The translations under genes and the position numbers were made by a program. From assembly GCA_016165875.1 (NCBI GenBank), contig JABBOT010000002.1, positions 3,125,540-3,189,539 on the forward strand: a stretch of 64,000 nucleotides of DNA, given 5' to 3'. How positions within the stretch are numbered: the first letter of the stretch is position 1; each line of letters opens with the position of its first letter. Origin of the DNA: Acanthopleura granulata. Its lineage: Eukaryota > Mollusca > Polyplacophora > Chitonida > Chitonidae. Below the pieces are notes generated by a model, which searched no databases, was not told the DNA's origin, and was given only the letters and a program-made list of their open reading frames with translations. This document shows positions 51,357-64,000 of this stretch, piece after piece.

Positions 51357-52139
51357 GTATGCCGACAGGATAGGCTCTGTGAATGTCTGTGCTAGAGAGG
51401 CAGGCTAGAACCCAGCTAGCCATGTGCCAGTCGGGTCGTGTACATAGATATGTACCTCAACTTCCCTAGAGCATTTTGTCCTGTGTGAATATATACACAA
51501 CTTCATCCCGTTACAACAGAGGCACAGCCTCAGTGTGGCACTTAAACTAACGGTACTGTCACCGCGAGCTGTTGAACAGCTTTAATTATGTATGGGACAT
51601 GAGTGAATTAATTTAATTATTCACACGGCATCAAGCCATTCACCGCCCTTTGCATCCTATGGGCACGGTGTACGCCTTTGATGTTACTGATGTGTGTTGA
51701 GATCTTAGCATGGTGGTGCAAACCAATGGTTTTGTTGCCATATCAAATTACAGCTTTTGTTTTCAGATGGGCAAGTTATACATTGTTAAAATAAGCTTGC
51801 ATTATGAATTGTTTCATGTTGAGAGTATGTTACTACATTGTAAAACAGTCTTTATTAAGGCCTTTTTTTTGATGTAGTAGTTTATACATGTATATAGATT
51901 ACTGACATGCATAGTTTGCTTAAAATGCCATATTTATATACAGAAGCACCACTTACTTGTAGATACACATAGCTAAAATAATGTTAAATGTTGAGAAACT
52001 TGTTGAGAACTTTTGACCAATACAATGTTAGAAACAGATAACTCAACCCCTGAGTTTTTACCTTTGCAGTTACACTGTTAAACAGATACTTTTTGATCTC
52101 TCCAAGTTTGAGTTAATAATCAGTGTGGACATGAAAGGA

Positions 52140-53165
52140 TGAGGGGGTTAGATGGATGAGTGTTGAGGAGTGAAAGAATTATGGCAGTAGGGATAAGGGT
52201 GGGGATAGAAGGATTACACAAGTAAGCACAAGGCATTGGGGGATGTAGCTAGGGAATAGGAGTGGGGATTTTGTGAAAAGAGGTGATTGTTGGGATAGAA
52301 GGATTATGCAAGTAAGCACAAGGGATTGGGGGATGTGACAAGGGAATAGGGGTGGGGATTTTGTGAAAAGAGGTGAGGGGTTGGGGATAAAAGGAGTGAA
52401 GACATGACGGAGTATGGGAGAATGAGGGCTGGGGGATAGAAGGATGAGGAATTGAGAGAGTAGGGATGGGAAATGAAAGGATGATGAGTGGGGTAGAAAC
52501 ATGACAGGGTATGGATGAGAGGTGGAGGATTCAAGGATGAGGGATTGAGGAAGAATTGATGGGGGATTGAAGGATGATGGATGAGCGTGAAGAGAAGATG
52601 GTTTATGAATGGATGAGGGATGAAGGAAGAATTGATGGGGGATGAGGGGTAAGGGTGAAGAGATGATGGTTGAGGGAAGGATAAGGTGTCGAGGAGGGAA
52701 GGATGAAGGATTGAGGGTGACGGGATGGGGAATGGAAGGCTTAGGGGTGAGGGTGAAGAGATGAGGGTTGAGGGAAGGATAAGGTGTCGAGGAGGGAAGG
52801 ATGAAGGATTGAGGGTGAAGGGATGGGGAATGGAAGGCTTAGGGGTGAGGGTGAAGAGATGAGGGTTGAGGGAAGGATAAGGTGTCGAGGAGGGAAGGAT
52901 GAAGGATTGACGGTGAAGGGATGGGGAATGGAAGGCTTAGGGGTAAGGGTGAAGAGATGATGGTTGAGGGAAGGATAAGGTGTCGAGGAGGGAAGGATGA
53001 AGGATTGAGGGTGAAGGGATGGGGAATGGAAGGCTTAGGGGTGAGGGTGAAGAGATGAGGGTTGAGGGAAGGATAAGGTGTTGAGAAAGGAAGGATGAGG
53101 GATTGAGGGCTAATGGGTGGGGCATGGGCAGAGAAGGGGTGAGACAGAGGCAAGGGAAGAGAGAG
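52140..53165. repeat. Purine-rich minisatellite with a 98-bp unit
   Basis: The plus strand is almost pure G/A with scattered T. From 52671 the motif TGAGGGAAGGATAAGGTG repeats at 52671, 52769, 52867, 52965 and 53063, exactly 98 bp apart. The left half (52140-52670) is an older, diverged version of similar GGATGAGGG words. Minus-strand Ser/Pro/Leu-rich frames are by-products of the repeat. Confidence 0.93.
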
Positions 53166-53169
53166 AGAT

Positions 53170-54595
53170 TATTAATTAAGCGCAGTAGTTGAGAAATGAG
53201 AGGGTGTGAAATGTAAGAAAAAATTTGCGTGATGCAATACAAGCGGCGCTGATGTGATCAGGTAATCTGTTGATCCAAGAGAGGCCTCAGGTTTACTTGA
53301 GAGACAGTGATGGATGGAACAGGGTTTTTACTGAGTCGTCATCAATACTTTGTGAGAATAGATCTGTTGCATATGGTTATGGTGTCATGCAAGGAGTGGC
53401 ATCTCTTAGCCATATATAAGTTTAGTGAGGCAGCATTTGCATTTTCTTGATTAATTAATATAGGTTATATAAATAATGTGGCTATCTTAAAATCTTGATG
53501 TATACATGTGTATTTAGTGGGTGAAATTCTTTTTGAACAGTTTTGTCAGATTGTGACCTACAACATACATAGTGGAACCATTTCCATAAATGGGATCACC
53601 AAGTTCGTTGAGATTGGGGTGGGAAAGAATAAAAGTATCAAATTAGGTCATCTGTGTTAGGTAATGTATATACATGACTTTATAAATACGTGGTATAGCA
53701 CTTGCAAATAATGTGCCTGAAAAATTTTCAGAAAATTTCTCAACTTTTATGACTCAAATTTAATTTGCCAGTGATGCCGTTATTAAGAATAGGTGCATGA
53801 GGGTTTTGGAGGATTATAAACAACCCTTGCTTACTACCTTTCACATCTTTACTTCTTAAAATGGCAATTTTTCCTTTTTTGTTAAATGTTTAAACCTTAG
53901 CCTGCAAGATGCCAAATCAACTAGAGACATTGTGGATGTAAGGATAAATGTGAGGTTAGAATTCTTGATGTCAGTGTACTGGCTTTGAGTGAGTAATAGT
54001 AGGAATATCTGACTGGATTTTTTAGGCCTGATGGTACTAAATGTTGCTTTATTTCTTCGTCTTTATCTTACATTACAGGATACATTACATTCATGTTTCT
54101 GCAACAAAACTGGGTCCTCTGTGGCTAAAGGACTTTTGTGCTAGGACAGGTCATCTGTAACATATATATTTATTTATACTAAGGTCAGGAGGTAAACCCT
54201 ATTAAGCAACCTGAAAAATACCTCGCATCACATGAGACAAGGAATAACATAACTGAAATAGATGATGATGAAATTATTATGTTATGCCGCGTAGAAATGC
54301 ATTTCTCTATTCATGATATTTATAGTTTTTCCATATGAAACAGTATATGTAAATCCCTCCTATAGATTTGTGAACATGGCTGCTTTTGCTTTGTAGAGAA
54401 AGTTGCGATTTGATCAAGTTACTTTTGACAAAGCATTTAATGTCTCATCATGACAAATCTTTCAAAATGAGATTTAGAAACACATAAGTGTCATATATCC
54501 TGGGAACTTGAATTAACTGATTGATATTTTAGGATGATTAAACTTGGATTATGATGGTCAGTTTTCATGTTCAATGAAACTTAGTACATCCTGAG
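53170..54595. other. No gene recognised
   Basis: AT-rich sequence between two tandem arrays, probably intronic if the exon at 51,270 is real. Confidence 0.45.
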
Positions 54596-54601
54596 CGGAA
54601 A

Positions 54602-57600
54602 TCTCTGCACCTCACAGTGTACCTAATGGACTTCTGCACCTCACAGTGTACCTGATGTACCTCTACACCTCACAGTGTACCTGATGTGCCTCTGCACCTT
54701 CCAATGTACCTGATGTACCTCTGCACCTCACAGTGTACCTGGTGTACCTCTGCACCTCATAGTGTACCTGATGTACCAGTTCACCTTGCAGTGAACCTGA
54801 TGTACCTCTGCACCTCACAGTGTACTTGATGTACCAGTTCACCTTGCAGTGAACTTGATGTACCTCTGCACCTCACAGTGTACCTGATGTACCTCTGCAC
54901 CTCACAGTGTACCTGATGTACCCGTTCACCTTGCAGTGAATCTGATGTACCTCTGCACCTTACAGTGTACTTTATGTACCTCTGCACCTCACAGTGAATC
55001 TTAGGTACCACTGCACTTCACAGTGTGCCTGATGCACTTCTGCACCTCACAGTGAACCTGATGTACCTCTGCACCTCACAGTGTACCTGAAGTACCTCTG
55101 CACCTCACAGTGTACCTGATGTACCCGTTCACCTTCTAGTGAATCTGATGTACCTCTGCACCTTACAATGTACTTTATGTACCTCTGCACCTCACAGTGA
55201 ATCTCAGGTACCACTGCACTTCACAGTGTGCCTGATGCACTTCTGCACCTCACAGTGAACCTGATGTACCTCTGCACCTCACAGTGTACCTGAAGTACCT
55301 CTGCACCTCACAGTGTACCTGATGTACCCGTTCACCTTCTAGTGAATCTGATGTACCTCTGCACCTTACAATGTACTTTATGTACCTCTGCACCTCACAG
55401 TGAATCTCAGGTACCACTGCACTTCACAGTGTGCCTGATGCACTTCTGCACCTCACAGTGAACCTGATGTACCTCTGCACCTCACAGTGTACCTGATGTA
55501 CCTCTGCACCTCACAGTGTACCTGATGTACCCATTCACCTCGCATTGTACCTTGATGTACCTCTGCACCTTGCAGTATACTTGATGTACCCCTGCACCTC
55601 GCAGTATACTTGATGTACTTCTGCACCTCGCAGTGAACCTGATGTACTTCTGCACCTCGCAGTGAACCTGATGCACCTTAGCACCTCGCAGTGTACTTGA
55701 TGTACCTCTGCACCTCGCAGTATACTTGATGTACTTCTGCATCTCGCAGTGAACCTGATGTACTTCTGCACCTCACAGTGAACCTGATGTACCTCTGCAC
55801 CTCGCAGTGTACCTGATGTACCTCTATACCTCGCAGTGAACCTGATGTACCTCTGCACCCCACAGTCTACCTGATGTACCTGTGCACCTCACAGTGATCC
55901 TGATGTTCCTGCTGCACATCCCAGTGTACCAGATGTACCTCTGCACCTTGCAGTATGCCTAATGTACCTCTGAACCTCACAGTGAATCTAATGTACCTGA
56001 GGACCTTGCAGTGAACCTGATGTACCTGTGCACCTCACAGTGTACCTGATGTACCTCTTACCCTCACAGTGAAACAGATATACCTCTGCACCTCGCAGTT
56101 AACCTGATGTACCACTGCACCTCACAGTGTACCTGACACACCACTCACTGCTTCTCTTAATGTACCTAACATACCTCTGCACCTCACCATGTATGTGACA
56201 AACCACTGTATACTTCTGCAACTTGCCTTGTACCTGATAAACTACTGTGCATTCCACTGCACCTCACCCAGTACATGACAAACCACTACACCTTCCTGTG
56301 TACCTGATAAATCACTGCACCTGGCATATTAAATTATAAACCACTGCACCTCACTAGGCACATGACAAACCACTGCACCTCACCAGGTACATGACAGACC
56401 ACTGCACCTCACTGTGTACCTGATAAATCACTGCACCTGAGATGTTAAATGATAAACCACTGTACCTGACTAGTAAATGACCAACCACTGCACCTCACCA
56501 AATACCTGACAAACCACTGCATCTAACCAGATACATGACAAACTGCTTTACCTCACCAGGTACATGACAAACAACTGCACCTCACCAGGTACATGACAAA
56601 CCACTGCAGCTCACCAAGTACCTGACAAACCAATGCAGCTCACCAGGTAGAGAACAAAACACTGCACCTCACCAAATACCTGACAAACCACTGCACCTAA
56701 CCAGATACATGACAAACTGCTTTACCTCACCAGGTAGATGACAAACAACTGCACCTCACCAGGTACATGACAAACCACTGCACCTCGCCAGGTACATGAC
56801 AAATCACTGCACCTCACAAAGCTCCTGACATATCACTGCACCTCGCCAGGTACATGACAAATCACTGCACCTCACAAAGCTCCTGACATATCACTGCACC
56901 TCACCAGGTACATAACAAACCACTGCACCTCACAGAGTTCCTGACAAGTCATTGCACCTCGCCAGGTACATTACAAACCACTGAACCTCCCTGAGTACCT
57001 GTAAATCCACTGCACCTCACCAGATAGATGACAAACCACTGCACCCCACTGTATACCTGACACCAGGTACACGATAAATCACTGTACCTCACCAGGTACC
57101 TCACAAACTGCTACATAACACCAAGTAACATGACCAACCACTGCACCTCACCAAGTACCTGACAAACCATTACACAACACCAGGTAGATGACAAACCACA
57201 GCACCTCACCAGGTACCTGATAAACAACTGCACCTCACCAGGTACATGATCAACCACTACACCTCACCAGGTACCTGACAAACCTGTGCACCTCACCAGG
57301 TAGATGACAAGTGACTGCACATCACCAGGTACATGACAAATTACTGCACCTCACCAAGTATATGACAAATTACTGCACCTCACCAGGTACATGACAAATC
57401 AGTGCACCTCACGAAGCTCTTGACAAACCCCTGCATCTAACCAGGTACATGATAAGCCACTGTACCTCAGCAGGTACACGACCAACCACTGCACCTCACC
57501 AGGTACATAACAAACCACTGTACCTCACCTGGTACATGACCAACCACTGCACCTGACCAGGTACATGACAAATCACTACATCTCACCAGGTAGATGACAA

Positions 57601-57735
57601 ACCACTGAACCTCACCAAACTACTACACCTCACTGTGTGCCTGATAAACTATTGTATTGCAGCTAGCAGTACCTGACATACCACAGCACCTTGCCATGTC
57701 ACTGACATACTGCTGCATCTTGCTGTGTACCTGAT
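54602..57735. repeat. 29-bp satellite array with two subfamilies and higher-order repeats
   Basis: Roughly 108 units if the period holds throughout. The left half (to about 56,130) uses units of the type CACCTCACAGTGTACCTGAT plus GTACCTCTG. The right half uses CACCTCACCAGGTACATGAC plus AAACCACTG. Both are 29 bp. Higher-order periods: 203 bp (seven units) from 54921, with CCCGTTCACC at 54921, 55124 and 55327; 174 bp (six units) at 56501/56675; and 58 bp (two units) at 56821/56879. Since 29 is not a multiple of three, minus-strand frames (RCRGTSGTLRGAEVHQVH) repeat every 87 bp and are artefacts. Confidence 0.95.
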
Positions 57736-58631
57736 GTCAGATAAATTGGCAGTGGATGCTTTTGCTATATAAACTCAAGTTTTTCAAAGTATAAATGCTT
57801 TGAAGTCAGCCCATGTTGTTTGCTAAGGTATTGAGAGGTAGCAGCAAGAGTAGTGAAACTGACACCTTTACTTTGTGTACTCTGTCACTGGGGCAGTGTC
57901 AGGTTCTGTTTGATATAGAATGTATACATGTAATTTGATAGACTGCCCTATCAAGTTTTAAGCTTTTTCCAGGGTCACAGAAGAGTGGAGCGTTACTCTT
58001 AATTTCGGTTGGAGGAGAAAGTTTATTGGATGAAATTTGTGGGGTGTTGGTTTACAGGGCAGGTGTGGGCTTGAGGCATGCATCTTGTGAGTGTCCAGGA
58101 CCACATAATGTGTCTGAACGTATATATATATATAAATATTTCTGTATACATGTATATACACATAAATGAGAAAGGTGTTAAAGCACAATTACATGTACAT
58201 AACTGTACATGTGCATGTAGTCATTATATATGGGATTTACCATTGTCATATGATGTCATGTGTATATTGACAGGCATGCTTTCCTCCAAAAGCAGTTCAG
58301 AAACAGATGAATTAAATCCCAGAAATCATCCTGAATGTTATTTTCTAGAGCAGAATGATTTTTATTCGATATTGTTCAAATCATTTGAAAGAGCTGAACA
58401 GCAGTGAACAGCACCATTTTTTCCCCTCAGGTTTTTAAGTTGCTACGTTGTCTCCAAAAAGGTGTGCCCAGTAGCATGAATGTAAGGAACAGATTTCAGT
58501 CTGCAGGTGTGTCATCTGACATTTTAAAACATCGTAATGACTGCCTGCCATATAACTACTTTAGGTCTTGTCCTTCGATGACATGTTTCCTGTAAGCTTA
58601 TCTAATTTCCAGTGATAAATGTCAAGCTTCT

Positions 58632-58790
58632 GTATTTATTTGTTTGATTCATGTTTTACTCAAGAATACTTCACTTATAAGACGGCGGCCAACTTTATGG
58701 TGGGAGAAAACTGGGCAGAGCTCGTTAGAAACCCACGACTGTCCGCAGGTTGCTGGCAGACCTTCCGACGATGGGCCGGAGAGGAGTTCA
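58632..58790 (-). repeat. SINE family 1 copy
   Basis: Minus-strand reading carries TCTGCCAGCAACCTGCGGAC, CCACCATAAAGTTGGCCGCC, TATAAGTGAAGTATTCTTGA and a CAAACAAATAAATA tail; the head is partly lost. Confidence 0.82.
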
Positions 58791-58869
58791 GCTGTAAGGA
58801 GACTGTGAAATATAGTACTAGCTGTCACAAAATGTCGACATTCATTATGTGCATCATGATGTGATTAGG

Positions 58870-61580
58870 CTCTGTGGCTTGTAACTCTTGAGGTTTCATA
58901 AGCAATATGTGTAAGAGATCAATTGTCCATATTTTCCATACTTTGGTTGTCTCCCCTTGTTGAAAAAAAGTTGCAAAGTTTATATTTTGAAGGAATGCAT
59001 AAAAAATTTAAACAGTTATTCTCTGTGGGGTTTTTTCTTATATGCTGGAGGAAAACTAAAATTATGTAATATGCAAAGTGAGGGAAGTGTGAAATATTCT
59101 TAATTGATTCTGTATATTCTGTATGATATTTGACTGAATTAAATCTGTTTCATCCTTATTTCGAAAGAACTGCCATCTTACTATTGATCATGTGTATTAA
59201 GGATGAATCTAATACTAGAATGTTTCTGCTCACAATTTTTATTAGCTCCTACAGGTACTGGAGGAGACTATATAGGGTGACACCTTGTCTGTCAGTCTGT
59301 CAATCTGTCACAGTCATTTTTCCAGACTACTTTTCCAGACCAGACCAGTCAGCATATAGAACTGAAACATCATGGGCTTGTCGATCATTACCAGATCAGC
59401 CATCTGATTTCAGATCAGATGGCTATGTTTGAGCCTATTTTGTCCATTTTCAGCAAAACGATGGCCATTTTTGTCCGGGTTTTAGACTTTGACACATATA
59501 TTATGCTTATGGCTTAGACTGGTAGCAAGTCTGGATTTACGTCAGGCATCAAATCCCAGCCTGTCAGGTATAGATTGTATGTACATGACAGAGGGAAAGT
59601 TTAATACGCTAAATGAAATGAAGGGGCTTTAAAATTTATCAGCCACACCCCAACTGAAAGTGATTTGCAGGCCGGTGGTAGGGACATGTATTGATTTCAC
59701 AATACCAGAGCTTACTGAAATATATTGAATAATATACCATAGCAGTTTTGATTGGAATCAGTCACAAAAAGACATACGTTGTCCAGTTTTGAGTAGCTCT
59801 GGGCTTAAGCAAATCAGGAAATACATGCTTTTCATTATTCTCTTTCAAACAAATGAAGATATGCAGCACTGGTATTGAAATTATAAACTTTCAAAATACC
59901 TGGAAAGGTATCATGCTTCTCATAGAATGTATGTGTCGTATAGACTTACTGGTGTATAGATAACTTCCGTTATTCTCGCAACTAATGTACAAATTTCCAT
60001 TGTAAGCAAATCCCTAATCCATCTTCTTCTTTAGACCAACCTTTAGAAACTTGTCTTTTGCCAAACTGATACATAGATGTTTTAAAATGTTGAAGATTTA
60101 GTGGGTACATAGTGAGAATATATGTGCCATATGTAGGGATGGATATGTATATTTGACAGAGGGTTTCCTGTGTAATGGTAGTATGGGGTCACAGTGTTTG
60201 TCAGTGGCTGAGGGTTGAGGGTATGGTACCACACTCTGTGGGACATATGCTAAGACTTCAGCTTCTCTCAAGGGCTTATGTTACACTGATCAAATTTCCC
60301 CACTCTCACTAGCCTGTTTACGCTACTGGCAGACAAACTCTATAGCCAGCAGGCCCCGCAGTCTATACAGCCCTATTACAGTGCACTCAGACAAAGTATA
60401 AAGTGCTTGATTGACAACCTCTTAAGACTCAAATATCATTACCTTCACCTGTATTAAACAATTTGCAAAATTGGATAAGCAGAAATGGATGGCGATATGT
60501 CTGTGCAACAAGACATTTTTGAACTGTTTGTTGGCACACAGACATATTGCACCTTCTTCATGCAGATAGTTTAGGAGCTATAATACAAGTTTGGGTGCCC
60601 ATACAAGACATTCGCAAGTTCTAGAGTTGGTATAAAGAAAGAGTTTCTCATCCATGTTAATAGAGACAATATAAGACAATATTGTTTCACTGATATTATA
60701 ATCACATATTGTGTTTCAAGAACTGACAATGCTAAAAAAAAACCAATTAAACCAGTTATTTTGAATATATTAATGTGTTATTGCCATTGTTTGTTTGGGT
60801 GCCCAAAATATATAGTGGTCCCCAAAAGCTGTATATGGATTCAAAATTGACCTGCAAACAGTACAGGTGGACTGCACAAAGCTATCATCATAATTAATAT
60901 TTTGCTGTCACATTCCTGAGTTAGGCCAAAAATGTCCGTTATTTGTGGTGTGTTTACTAGTATAAAGTAAACACAACAAAAGTAGAGGTGGGAGGGTGGG
61001 AGACGCATTGGGAATCAATCTGGGTGGAGATCGGCCTATCAAACCTGATAGTTTTTATAATCATAATGTGATATTCAACTAAATATGGATATTAAGGCCA
61101 CAACTAAAAACATGTTTGTTGTAACCTGACTGACAATCCTAAAAAGGGCCTTACTCTGAAGGTTTTATTGGACTCTTGATGGATCTTTTTTTCTCTCAGT
61201 GTTGATGTGTTCAGAATCTTTTATCTTTTTTTATTAGCCAGAAATAAAAAAAAAACGAAACAAAAAGAATTCCTTAATGACTTGCTCTACTTTTTCAAGA
61301 AGGTTGAGTTACCTCAAACAAAGCATTTTGTAAGGAGAGAATAGTGCACAGACTTGCATGCTTGAAAGAATTTGCGTTATGTTAAAAATCTTTGCTTTAC
61401 TTAAGGTAAACATATATATTACACCCCCAAGTGTGTAGTATTCATCCATATCTTGGCATATCACACCTGATAAATAGAGCATCAATATCTGGTCTCCCAG
61501 CTGTTTAGTTGTTTATTCTTTATTCGATATATATTTGTCGTAAATTTTTTTTTGCATCAAGATAATCTCTTTCAAGCATT
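58870..61580. other. No gene recognised
   Basis: AT-rich sequence. A possible old repeat starts near 59,229 (TAGCTCCTACAGGTACTGGA, then CTGTCTGTCAGTCTGTCAAT). No supported exon. Confidence 0.45.
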
Positions 61581-62209
61581 TCGCATTTTGGATGCTGTTC
61601 CAGGTATATATCAAGGATAATCCTCTGTCAGTTGTGTATATTTACCTGTAAGTAACTGATATCCTCCCTTGGGTATCTATCACAGATAACCATATGTCTA
61701 GTAGATGCCCTAACAAATACAGGTAATCCTCCCAATTATTAATTTGTAAATGGCTAATCCTGTTTTAAGTTGTACCCATAGGTGATTGCATCTCAGGTAT
61801 CTGCCATAAGAAGTCTTCTTGTACATATATGGCATTGTCATGTGTAATACTGTCCCAGTTATATATACGATAGCGTCATGGGTTTCGCGGTGTTGAGACA
61901 TCGTGCATTAAACAAGAGAATGCACCAGCCTTATAAATCAAAAAGTTCGGACAGCACATAACAGGCTGCTCAACGGTACTGAGAAATGTCCGCTGTGAAA
62001 AACAAAGAACTGCTGTGGGCAGAGTTTAACGAAGCTTGTTAATTAGCTTAATCCATTTGTAACCCTGTACTGGCACATGGATAATCTCATTCTAGTTATA
62101 TACCAGGGATAATCCCATCCCAGCTATGTGTCATTTGAAATTGAAATTCCATCATAGGTATATCAGTTGTCATTGATAATGTTAATCCAGATATATATAT
62201 CACCCCATT

Positions 62210-62660
62210 GGAAATTCCATGCCGGGTATTTAACATTCCCATTTGTCATATGAATCGCTATTCCAGATATGTGGCATTGTCATTGAATACTTTACTCCAG
62301 GTATATAACGTTGTCATATGAATCACTATTCCAGATATGTGGCATTGTCATTGAATACTTTACTCCAGGTATATAATGTTGTCAATAGAAATCCTACTCC
62401 AGGTATATAGCAATGTCATAGGAGATCAAATTCCACGTATAAAACATTGTCATTGGAATCTTACATGTACTCAAGTTGTATATAACATTGTCATCAGAAA
62501 TCCAACTCCAGGTAGATAACATTGCCAGTAGAAATCATATTACAGGTGTACAGCGTTGTCATTGGAAATCAAACTCGACGTGCAAAACATTGTCATTGGG
62601 AATTCTACTACAGGTATGTAGCATTGTCATTAGAAATCCTACTCCAGGTATATGTCGTTT
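62210..62660. repeat. 34-bp diverged minisatellite
   Basis: Units of the form AGGTATATAACNTTGTCATT plus an AGAAATCCTACTCC end recur every 34 bp across about 13 copies. Sequence with similar words, less regular, extends left to about 61,590. Confidence 0.8.
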
Positions 62661-62669
62661 TGGTCCGTC

Positions 62670-64000
62670 TTCACAGGATGATGTGAGTCTTACTTGTAAA
62701 GTAAAGCTATTGCAACTGAGTTCCATGTTTTGGGGAAAAAAATAGTTGAATGAAAACAGAAATAAGTAATTTTTTCCAAGTTGTTTGAGATAAACATTCC
62801 CTATTTTTCCAGGTATAATTTGATAGCTAATCTCCTTCCAGACTTCCAGGTATGTATTCCTTTCTGAGTTATGACATAAGAAATTCTGTTCAGCATAAAG
62901 AGCATACATGTAAATGCATCATTCTCAGGTTGTGGACTGATTAGATGTCTCCCATCTTTATTGGATAAAAAATCATCACAATATTGAAAAACTAAAAATG
63001 AATATGTGCTAATACAGCTGAGCGTAGACAACTGGATGAGGCACTACATTGGTGCAGTTAGTATGGCTTGAATTGTACATCCTGGAACAGTTGGCACACT
63101 ACTGTTAATTTCAGAACTTTTTTGAATATCTGCTATAAATTATGGATGTTATAAACAAAATATATTTGGGCAAAGCATAAAGCCTATGTACATTCATCCA
63201 TAAACATCTTTGCTAGCATGTCTGGATAAGCTGGTTTATGTACTTGCTTTCTTTATTTGATTGCTGTTAAATGCATTACTCAAAACAGTGGTGATCTATG
63301 TTATGGGATGAGGAAAACCATTAACCTTTGGCAAATTATTGACAAACTTTCCAAAGGTTAATGTACAGATATGCACACCATATTGGTACAATTGCCTGTC
63401 CAAGTTTGATTTATTTCTTTCTTTCTTTATTTATTTATTTATACAGTTGATTTGTGTTTTACACTGTATTCAAGAATATTTCATTTATATAGCAATGGCC
63501 AGCATTATGGTGGAAGGAAACCGAGCGTATCCCAGTGTGGGTGTAATGATATGTCTTCATGAATTCATGTGACAAACTGAATCTATATCGGCTCGTTTCC
63601 ATAATTGTGCATGTACGTGTCAATCATCATAGAAAGTGGAAAAGCACAAGACTTAGAAAATATTACTAAGTGTTTGCGAAGAATGTTCAGAAATGACAGT
63701 CAGGTATCTAAGTTTATGCATGACTGTATATCTTGTTACCTAGAAGCGTAAGCTGCCTACTGGTGCTGCAGCTGCTCACGCATGTTATTACGTGGTGGTC
63801 TGTCACACGGTAAATATACCGATGGCCAATTTATGAGGGCATGGAGGCTGATATCTGCGTGTTGCGTGGCTATGGTGTATGGTTGCAGATTCCAGGTAAT
63901 GGTGGAGTATGATTGATTTATGTGGACTTCACTTCCAGTGGTAGACTTCACTGTCTTGAACACAGAAGCTTTGTCTTCTCCTATGACACTTCACTGTCTG
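62670..64000. other. No gene recognised at the right edge
   Basis: AT-rich DNA with one SINE copy. A 68-codon minus frame at 63757-63963 has somewhat coding-like composition but no recognisable domain. Confidence 0.4.
63411..63535 (-). repeat. SINE family 1 copy, head-truncated
   Basis: Minus-strand reading gives TTCCACCATAATGCTGGCCA, TATAAATGAAATATTCTTGA and a tail of AAATAAATAAATAAAG repeats. Confidence 0.8.

Noticed and set aside
52179..53242. Minus-strand Ser/Pro/Leu-rich open frames
   Set aside because: They are the complement of the purine-rich 98-bp minisatellite; composition alone explains them.
54781..55863. Minus-strand open frames reading as Cys/Arg-rich repeat proteins (RCRGTSGTLRGAEVHQVH and similar)
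   Set aside because: A 29-bp repeat without stops opens all frames and gives an 87-bp peptide period; frames shift with unit slips and no start or splice signals exist.
58431..58507. Possible second exon of the 51 kb gene (CCCCTCAG acceptor, VFKLLRCLQKGVPSSMN, GTGTGT donor)
   Set aside because: Phase would fit but the polypyrimidine tract and donor are weak and no family similarity is evident.
63757..63963. 68-residue minus frame at the right edge
   Set aside because: Composition is somewhat coding-like but there is no known motif and the plus strand has similar short direct repeats (ACTTCACT); not enough to call a gene.

Overview
This is a 64 kb piece of a metazoan nuclear genome. It is AT-rich, its genes are split by GT-AG introns, and most of it is non-coding. 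The predicted proteins and the many copies of a tRNA-headed SINE ending in an AATAAATAAATAA-type tail point to a marine lophotrochozoan, most likely a mollusc. That placement is inference: no rRNA or mitochondrial marker is present. I found no CRISPR array, operon or prokaryotic system.

Genes, left to right. (1) On the minus strand near 5.2-5.6 kb lies the first coding exon of a membrane-anchored SMP-domain lipid-transfer protein of the C2CD2/TMEM24 type; its later exons are not recognised and probably lie beyond the left edge. (2) On the minus strand at 15.8-18.7 kb are four exons of NAA50, the N-alpha-acetyltransferase, complete except for a tiny first coding exon. (3) On the plus strand at 24.6-37.5 kb is the whole gene for V-ATPase catalytic subunit A (15 exons, 621 residues by my reconstruction); its start codon is the last three bases of exon 1. 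(4) On the plus strand at 41.7-43.2 kb is a one-exon glycosyltransferase family 92 gene. (5) On the plus strand near 51.3 kb is a probable first coding exon of an unidentified gene with a VKEEP sumoylation-type motif. These are independent housekeeping or secretory genes; nothing suggests a shared pathway.

The rest is repeat-rich. There are at least 13 copies or fragments of one SINE family and at least two other SINE-like families. A decayed LINE 3' end sits in a NAA50 intron. A 2.0 kb terminal-inverted-repeat element flanked by TTA duplications sits in ATP6V1A intron 6. A small inverted-repeat element near 49.3 kb has a core of 22-bp repeats.

Tandem arrays have 55-, 48-, 98-, 29- and 34-bp units. 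The 3.1 kb 29-bp array has two sequence subfamilies and nested higher-order periods. The most unusual structure is at 22.14-23.15 kb: two adjacent long hairpins enclosed by a third inverted repeat (order A-B-B'-C-C'-A'), which could fold into a three-way junction.
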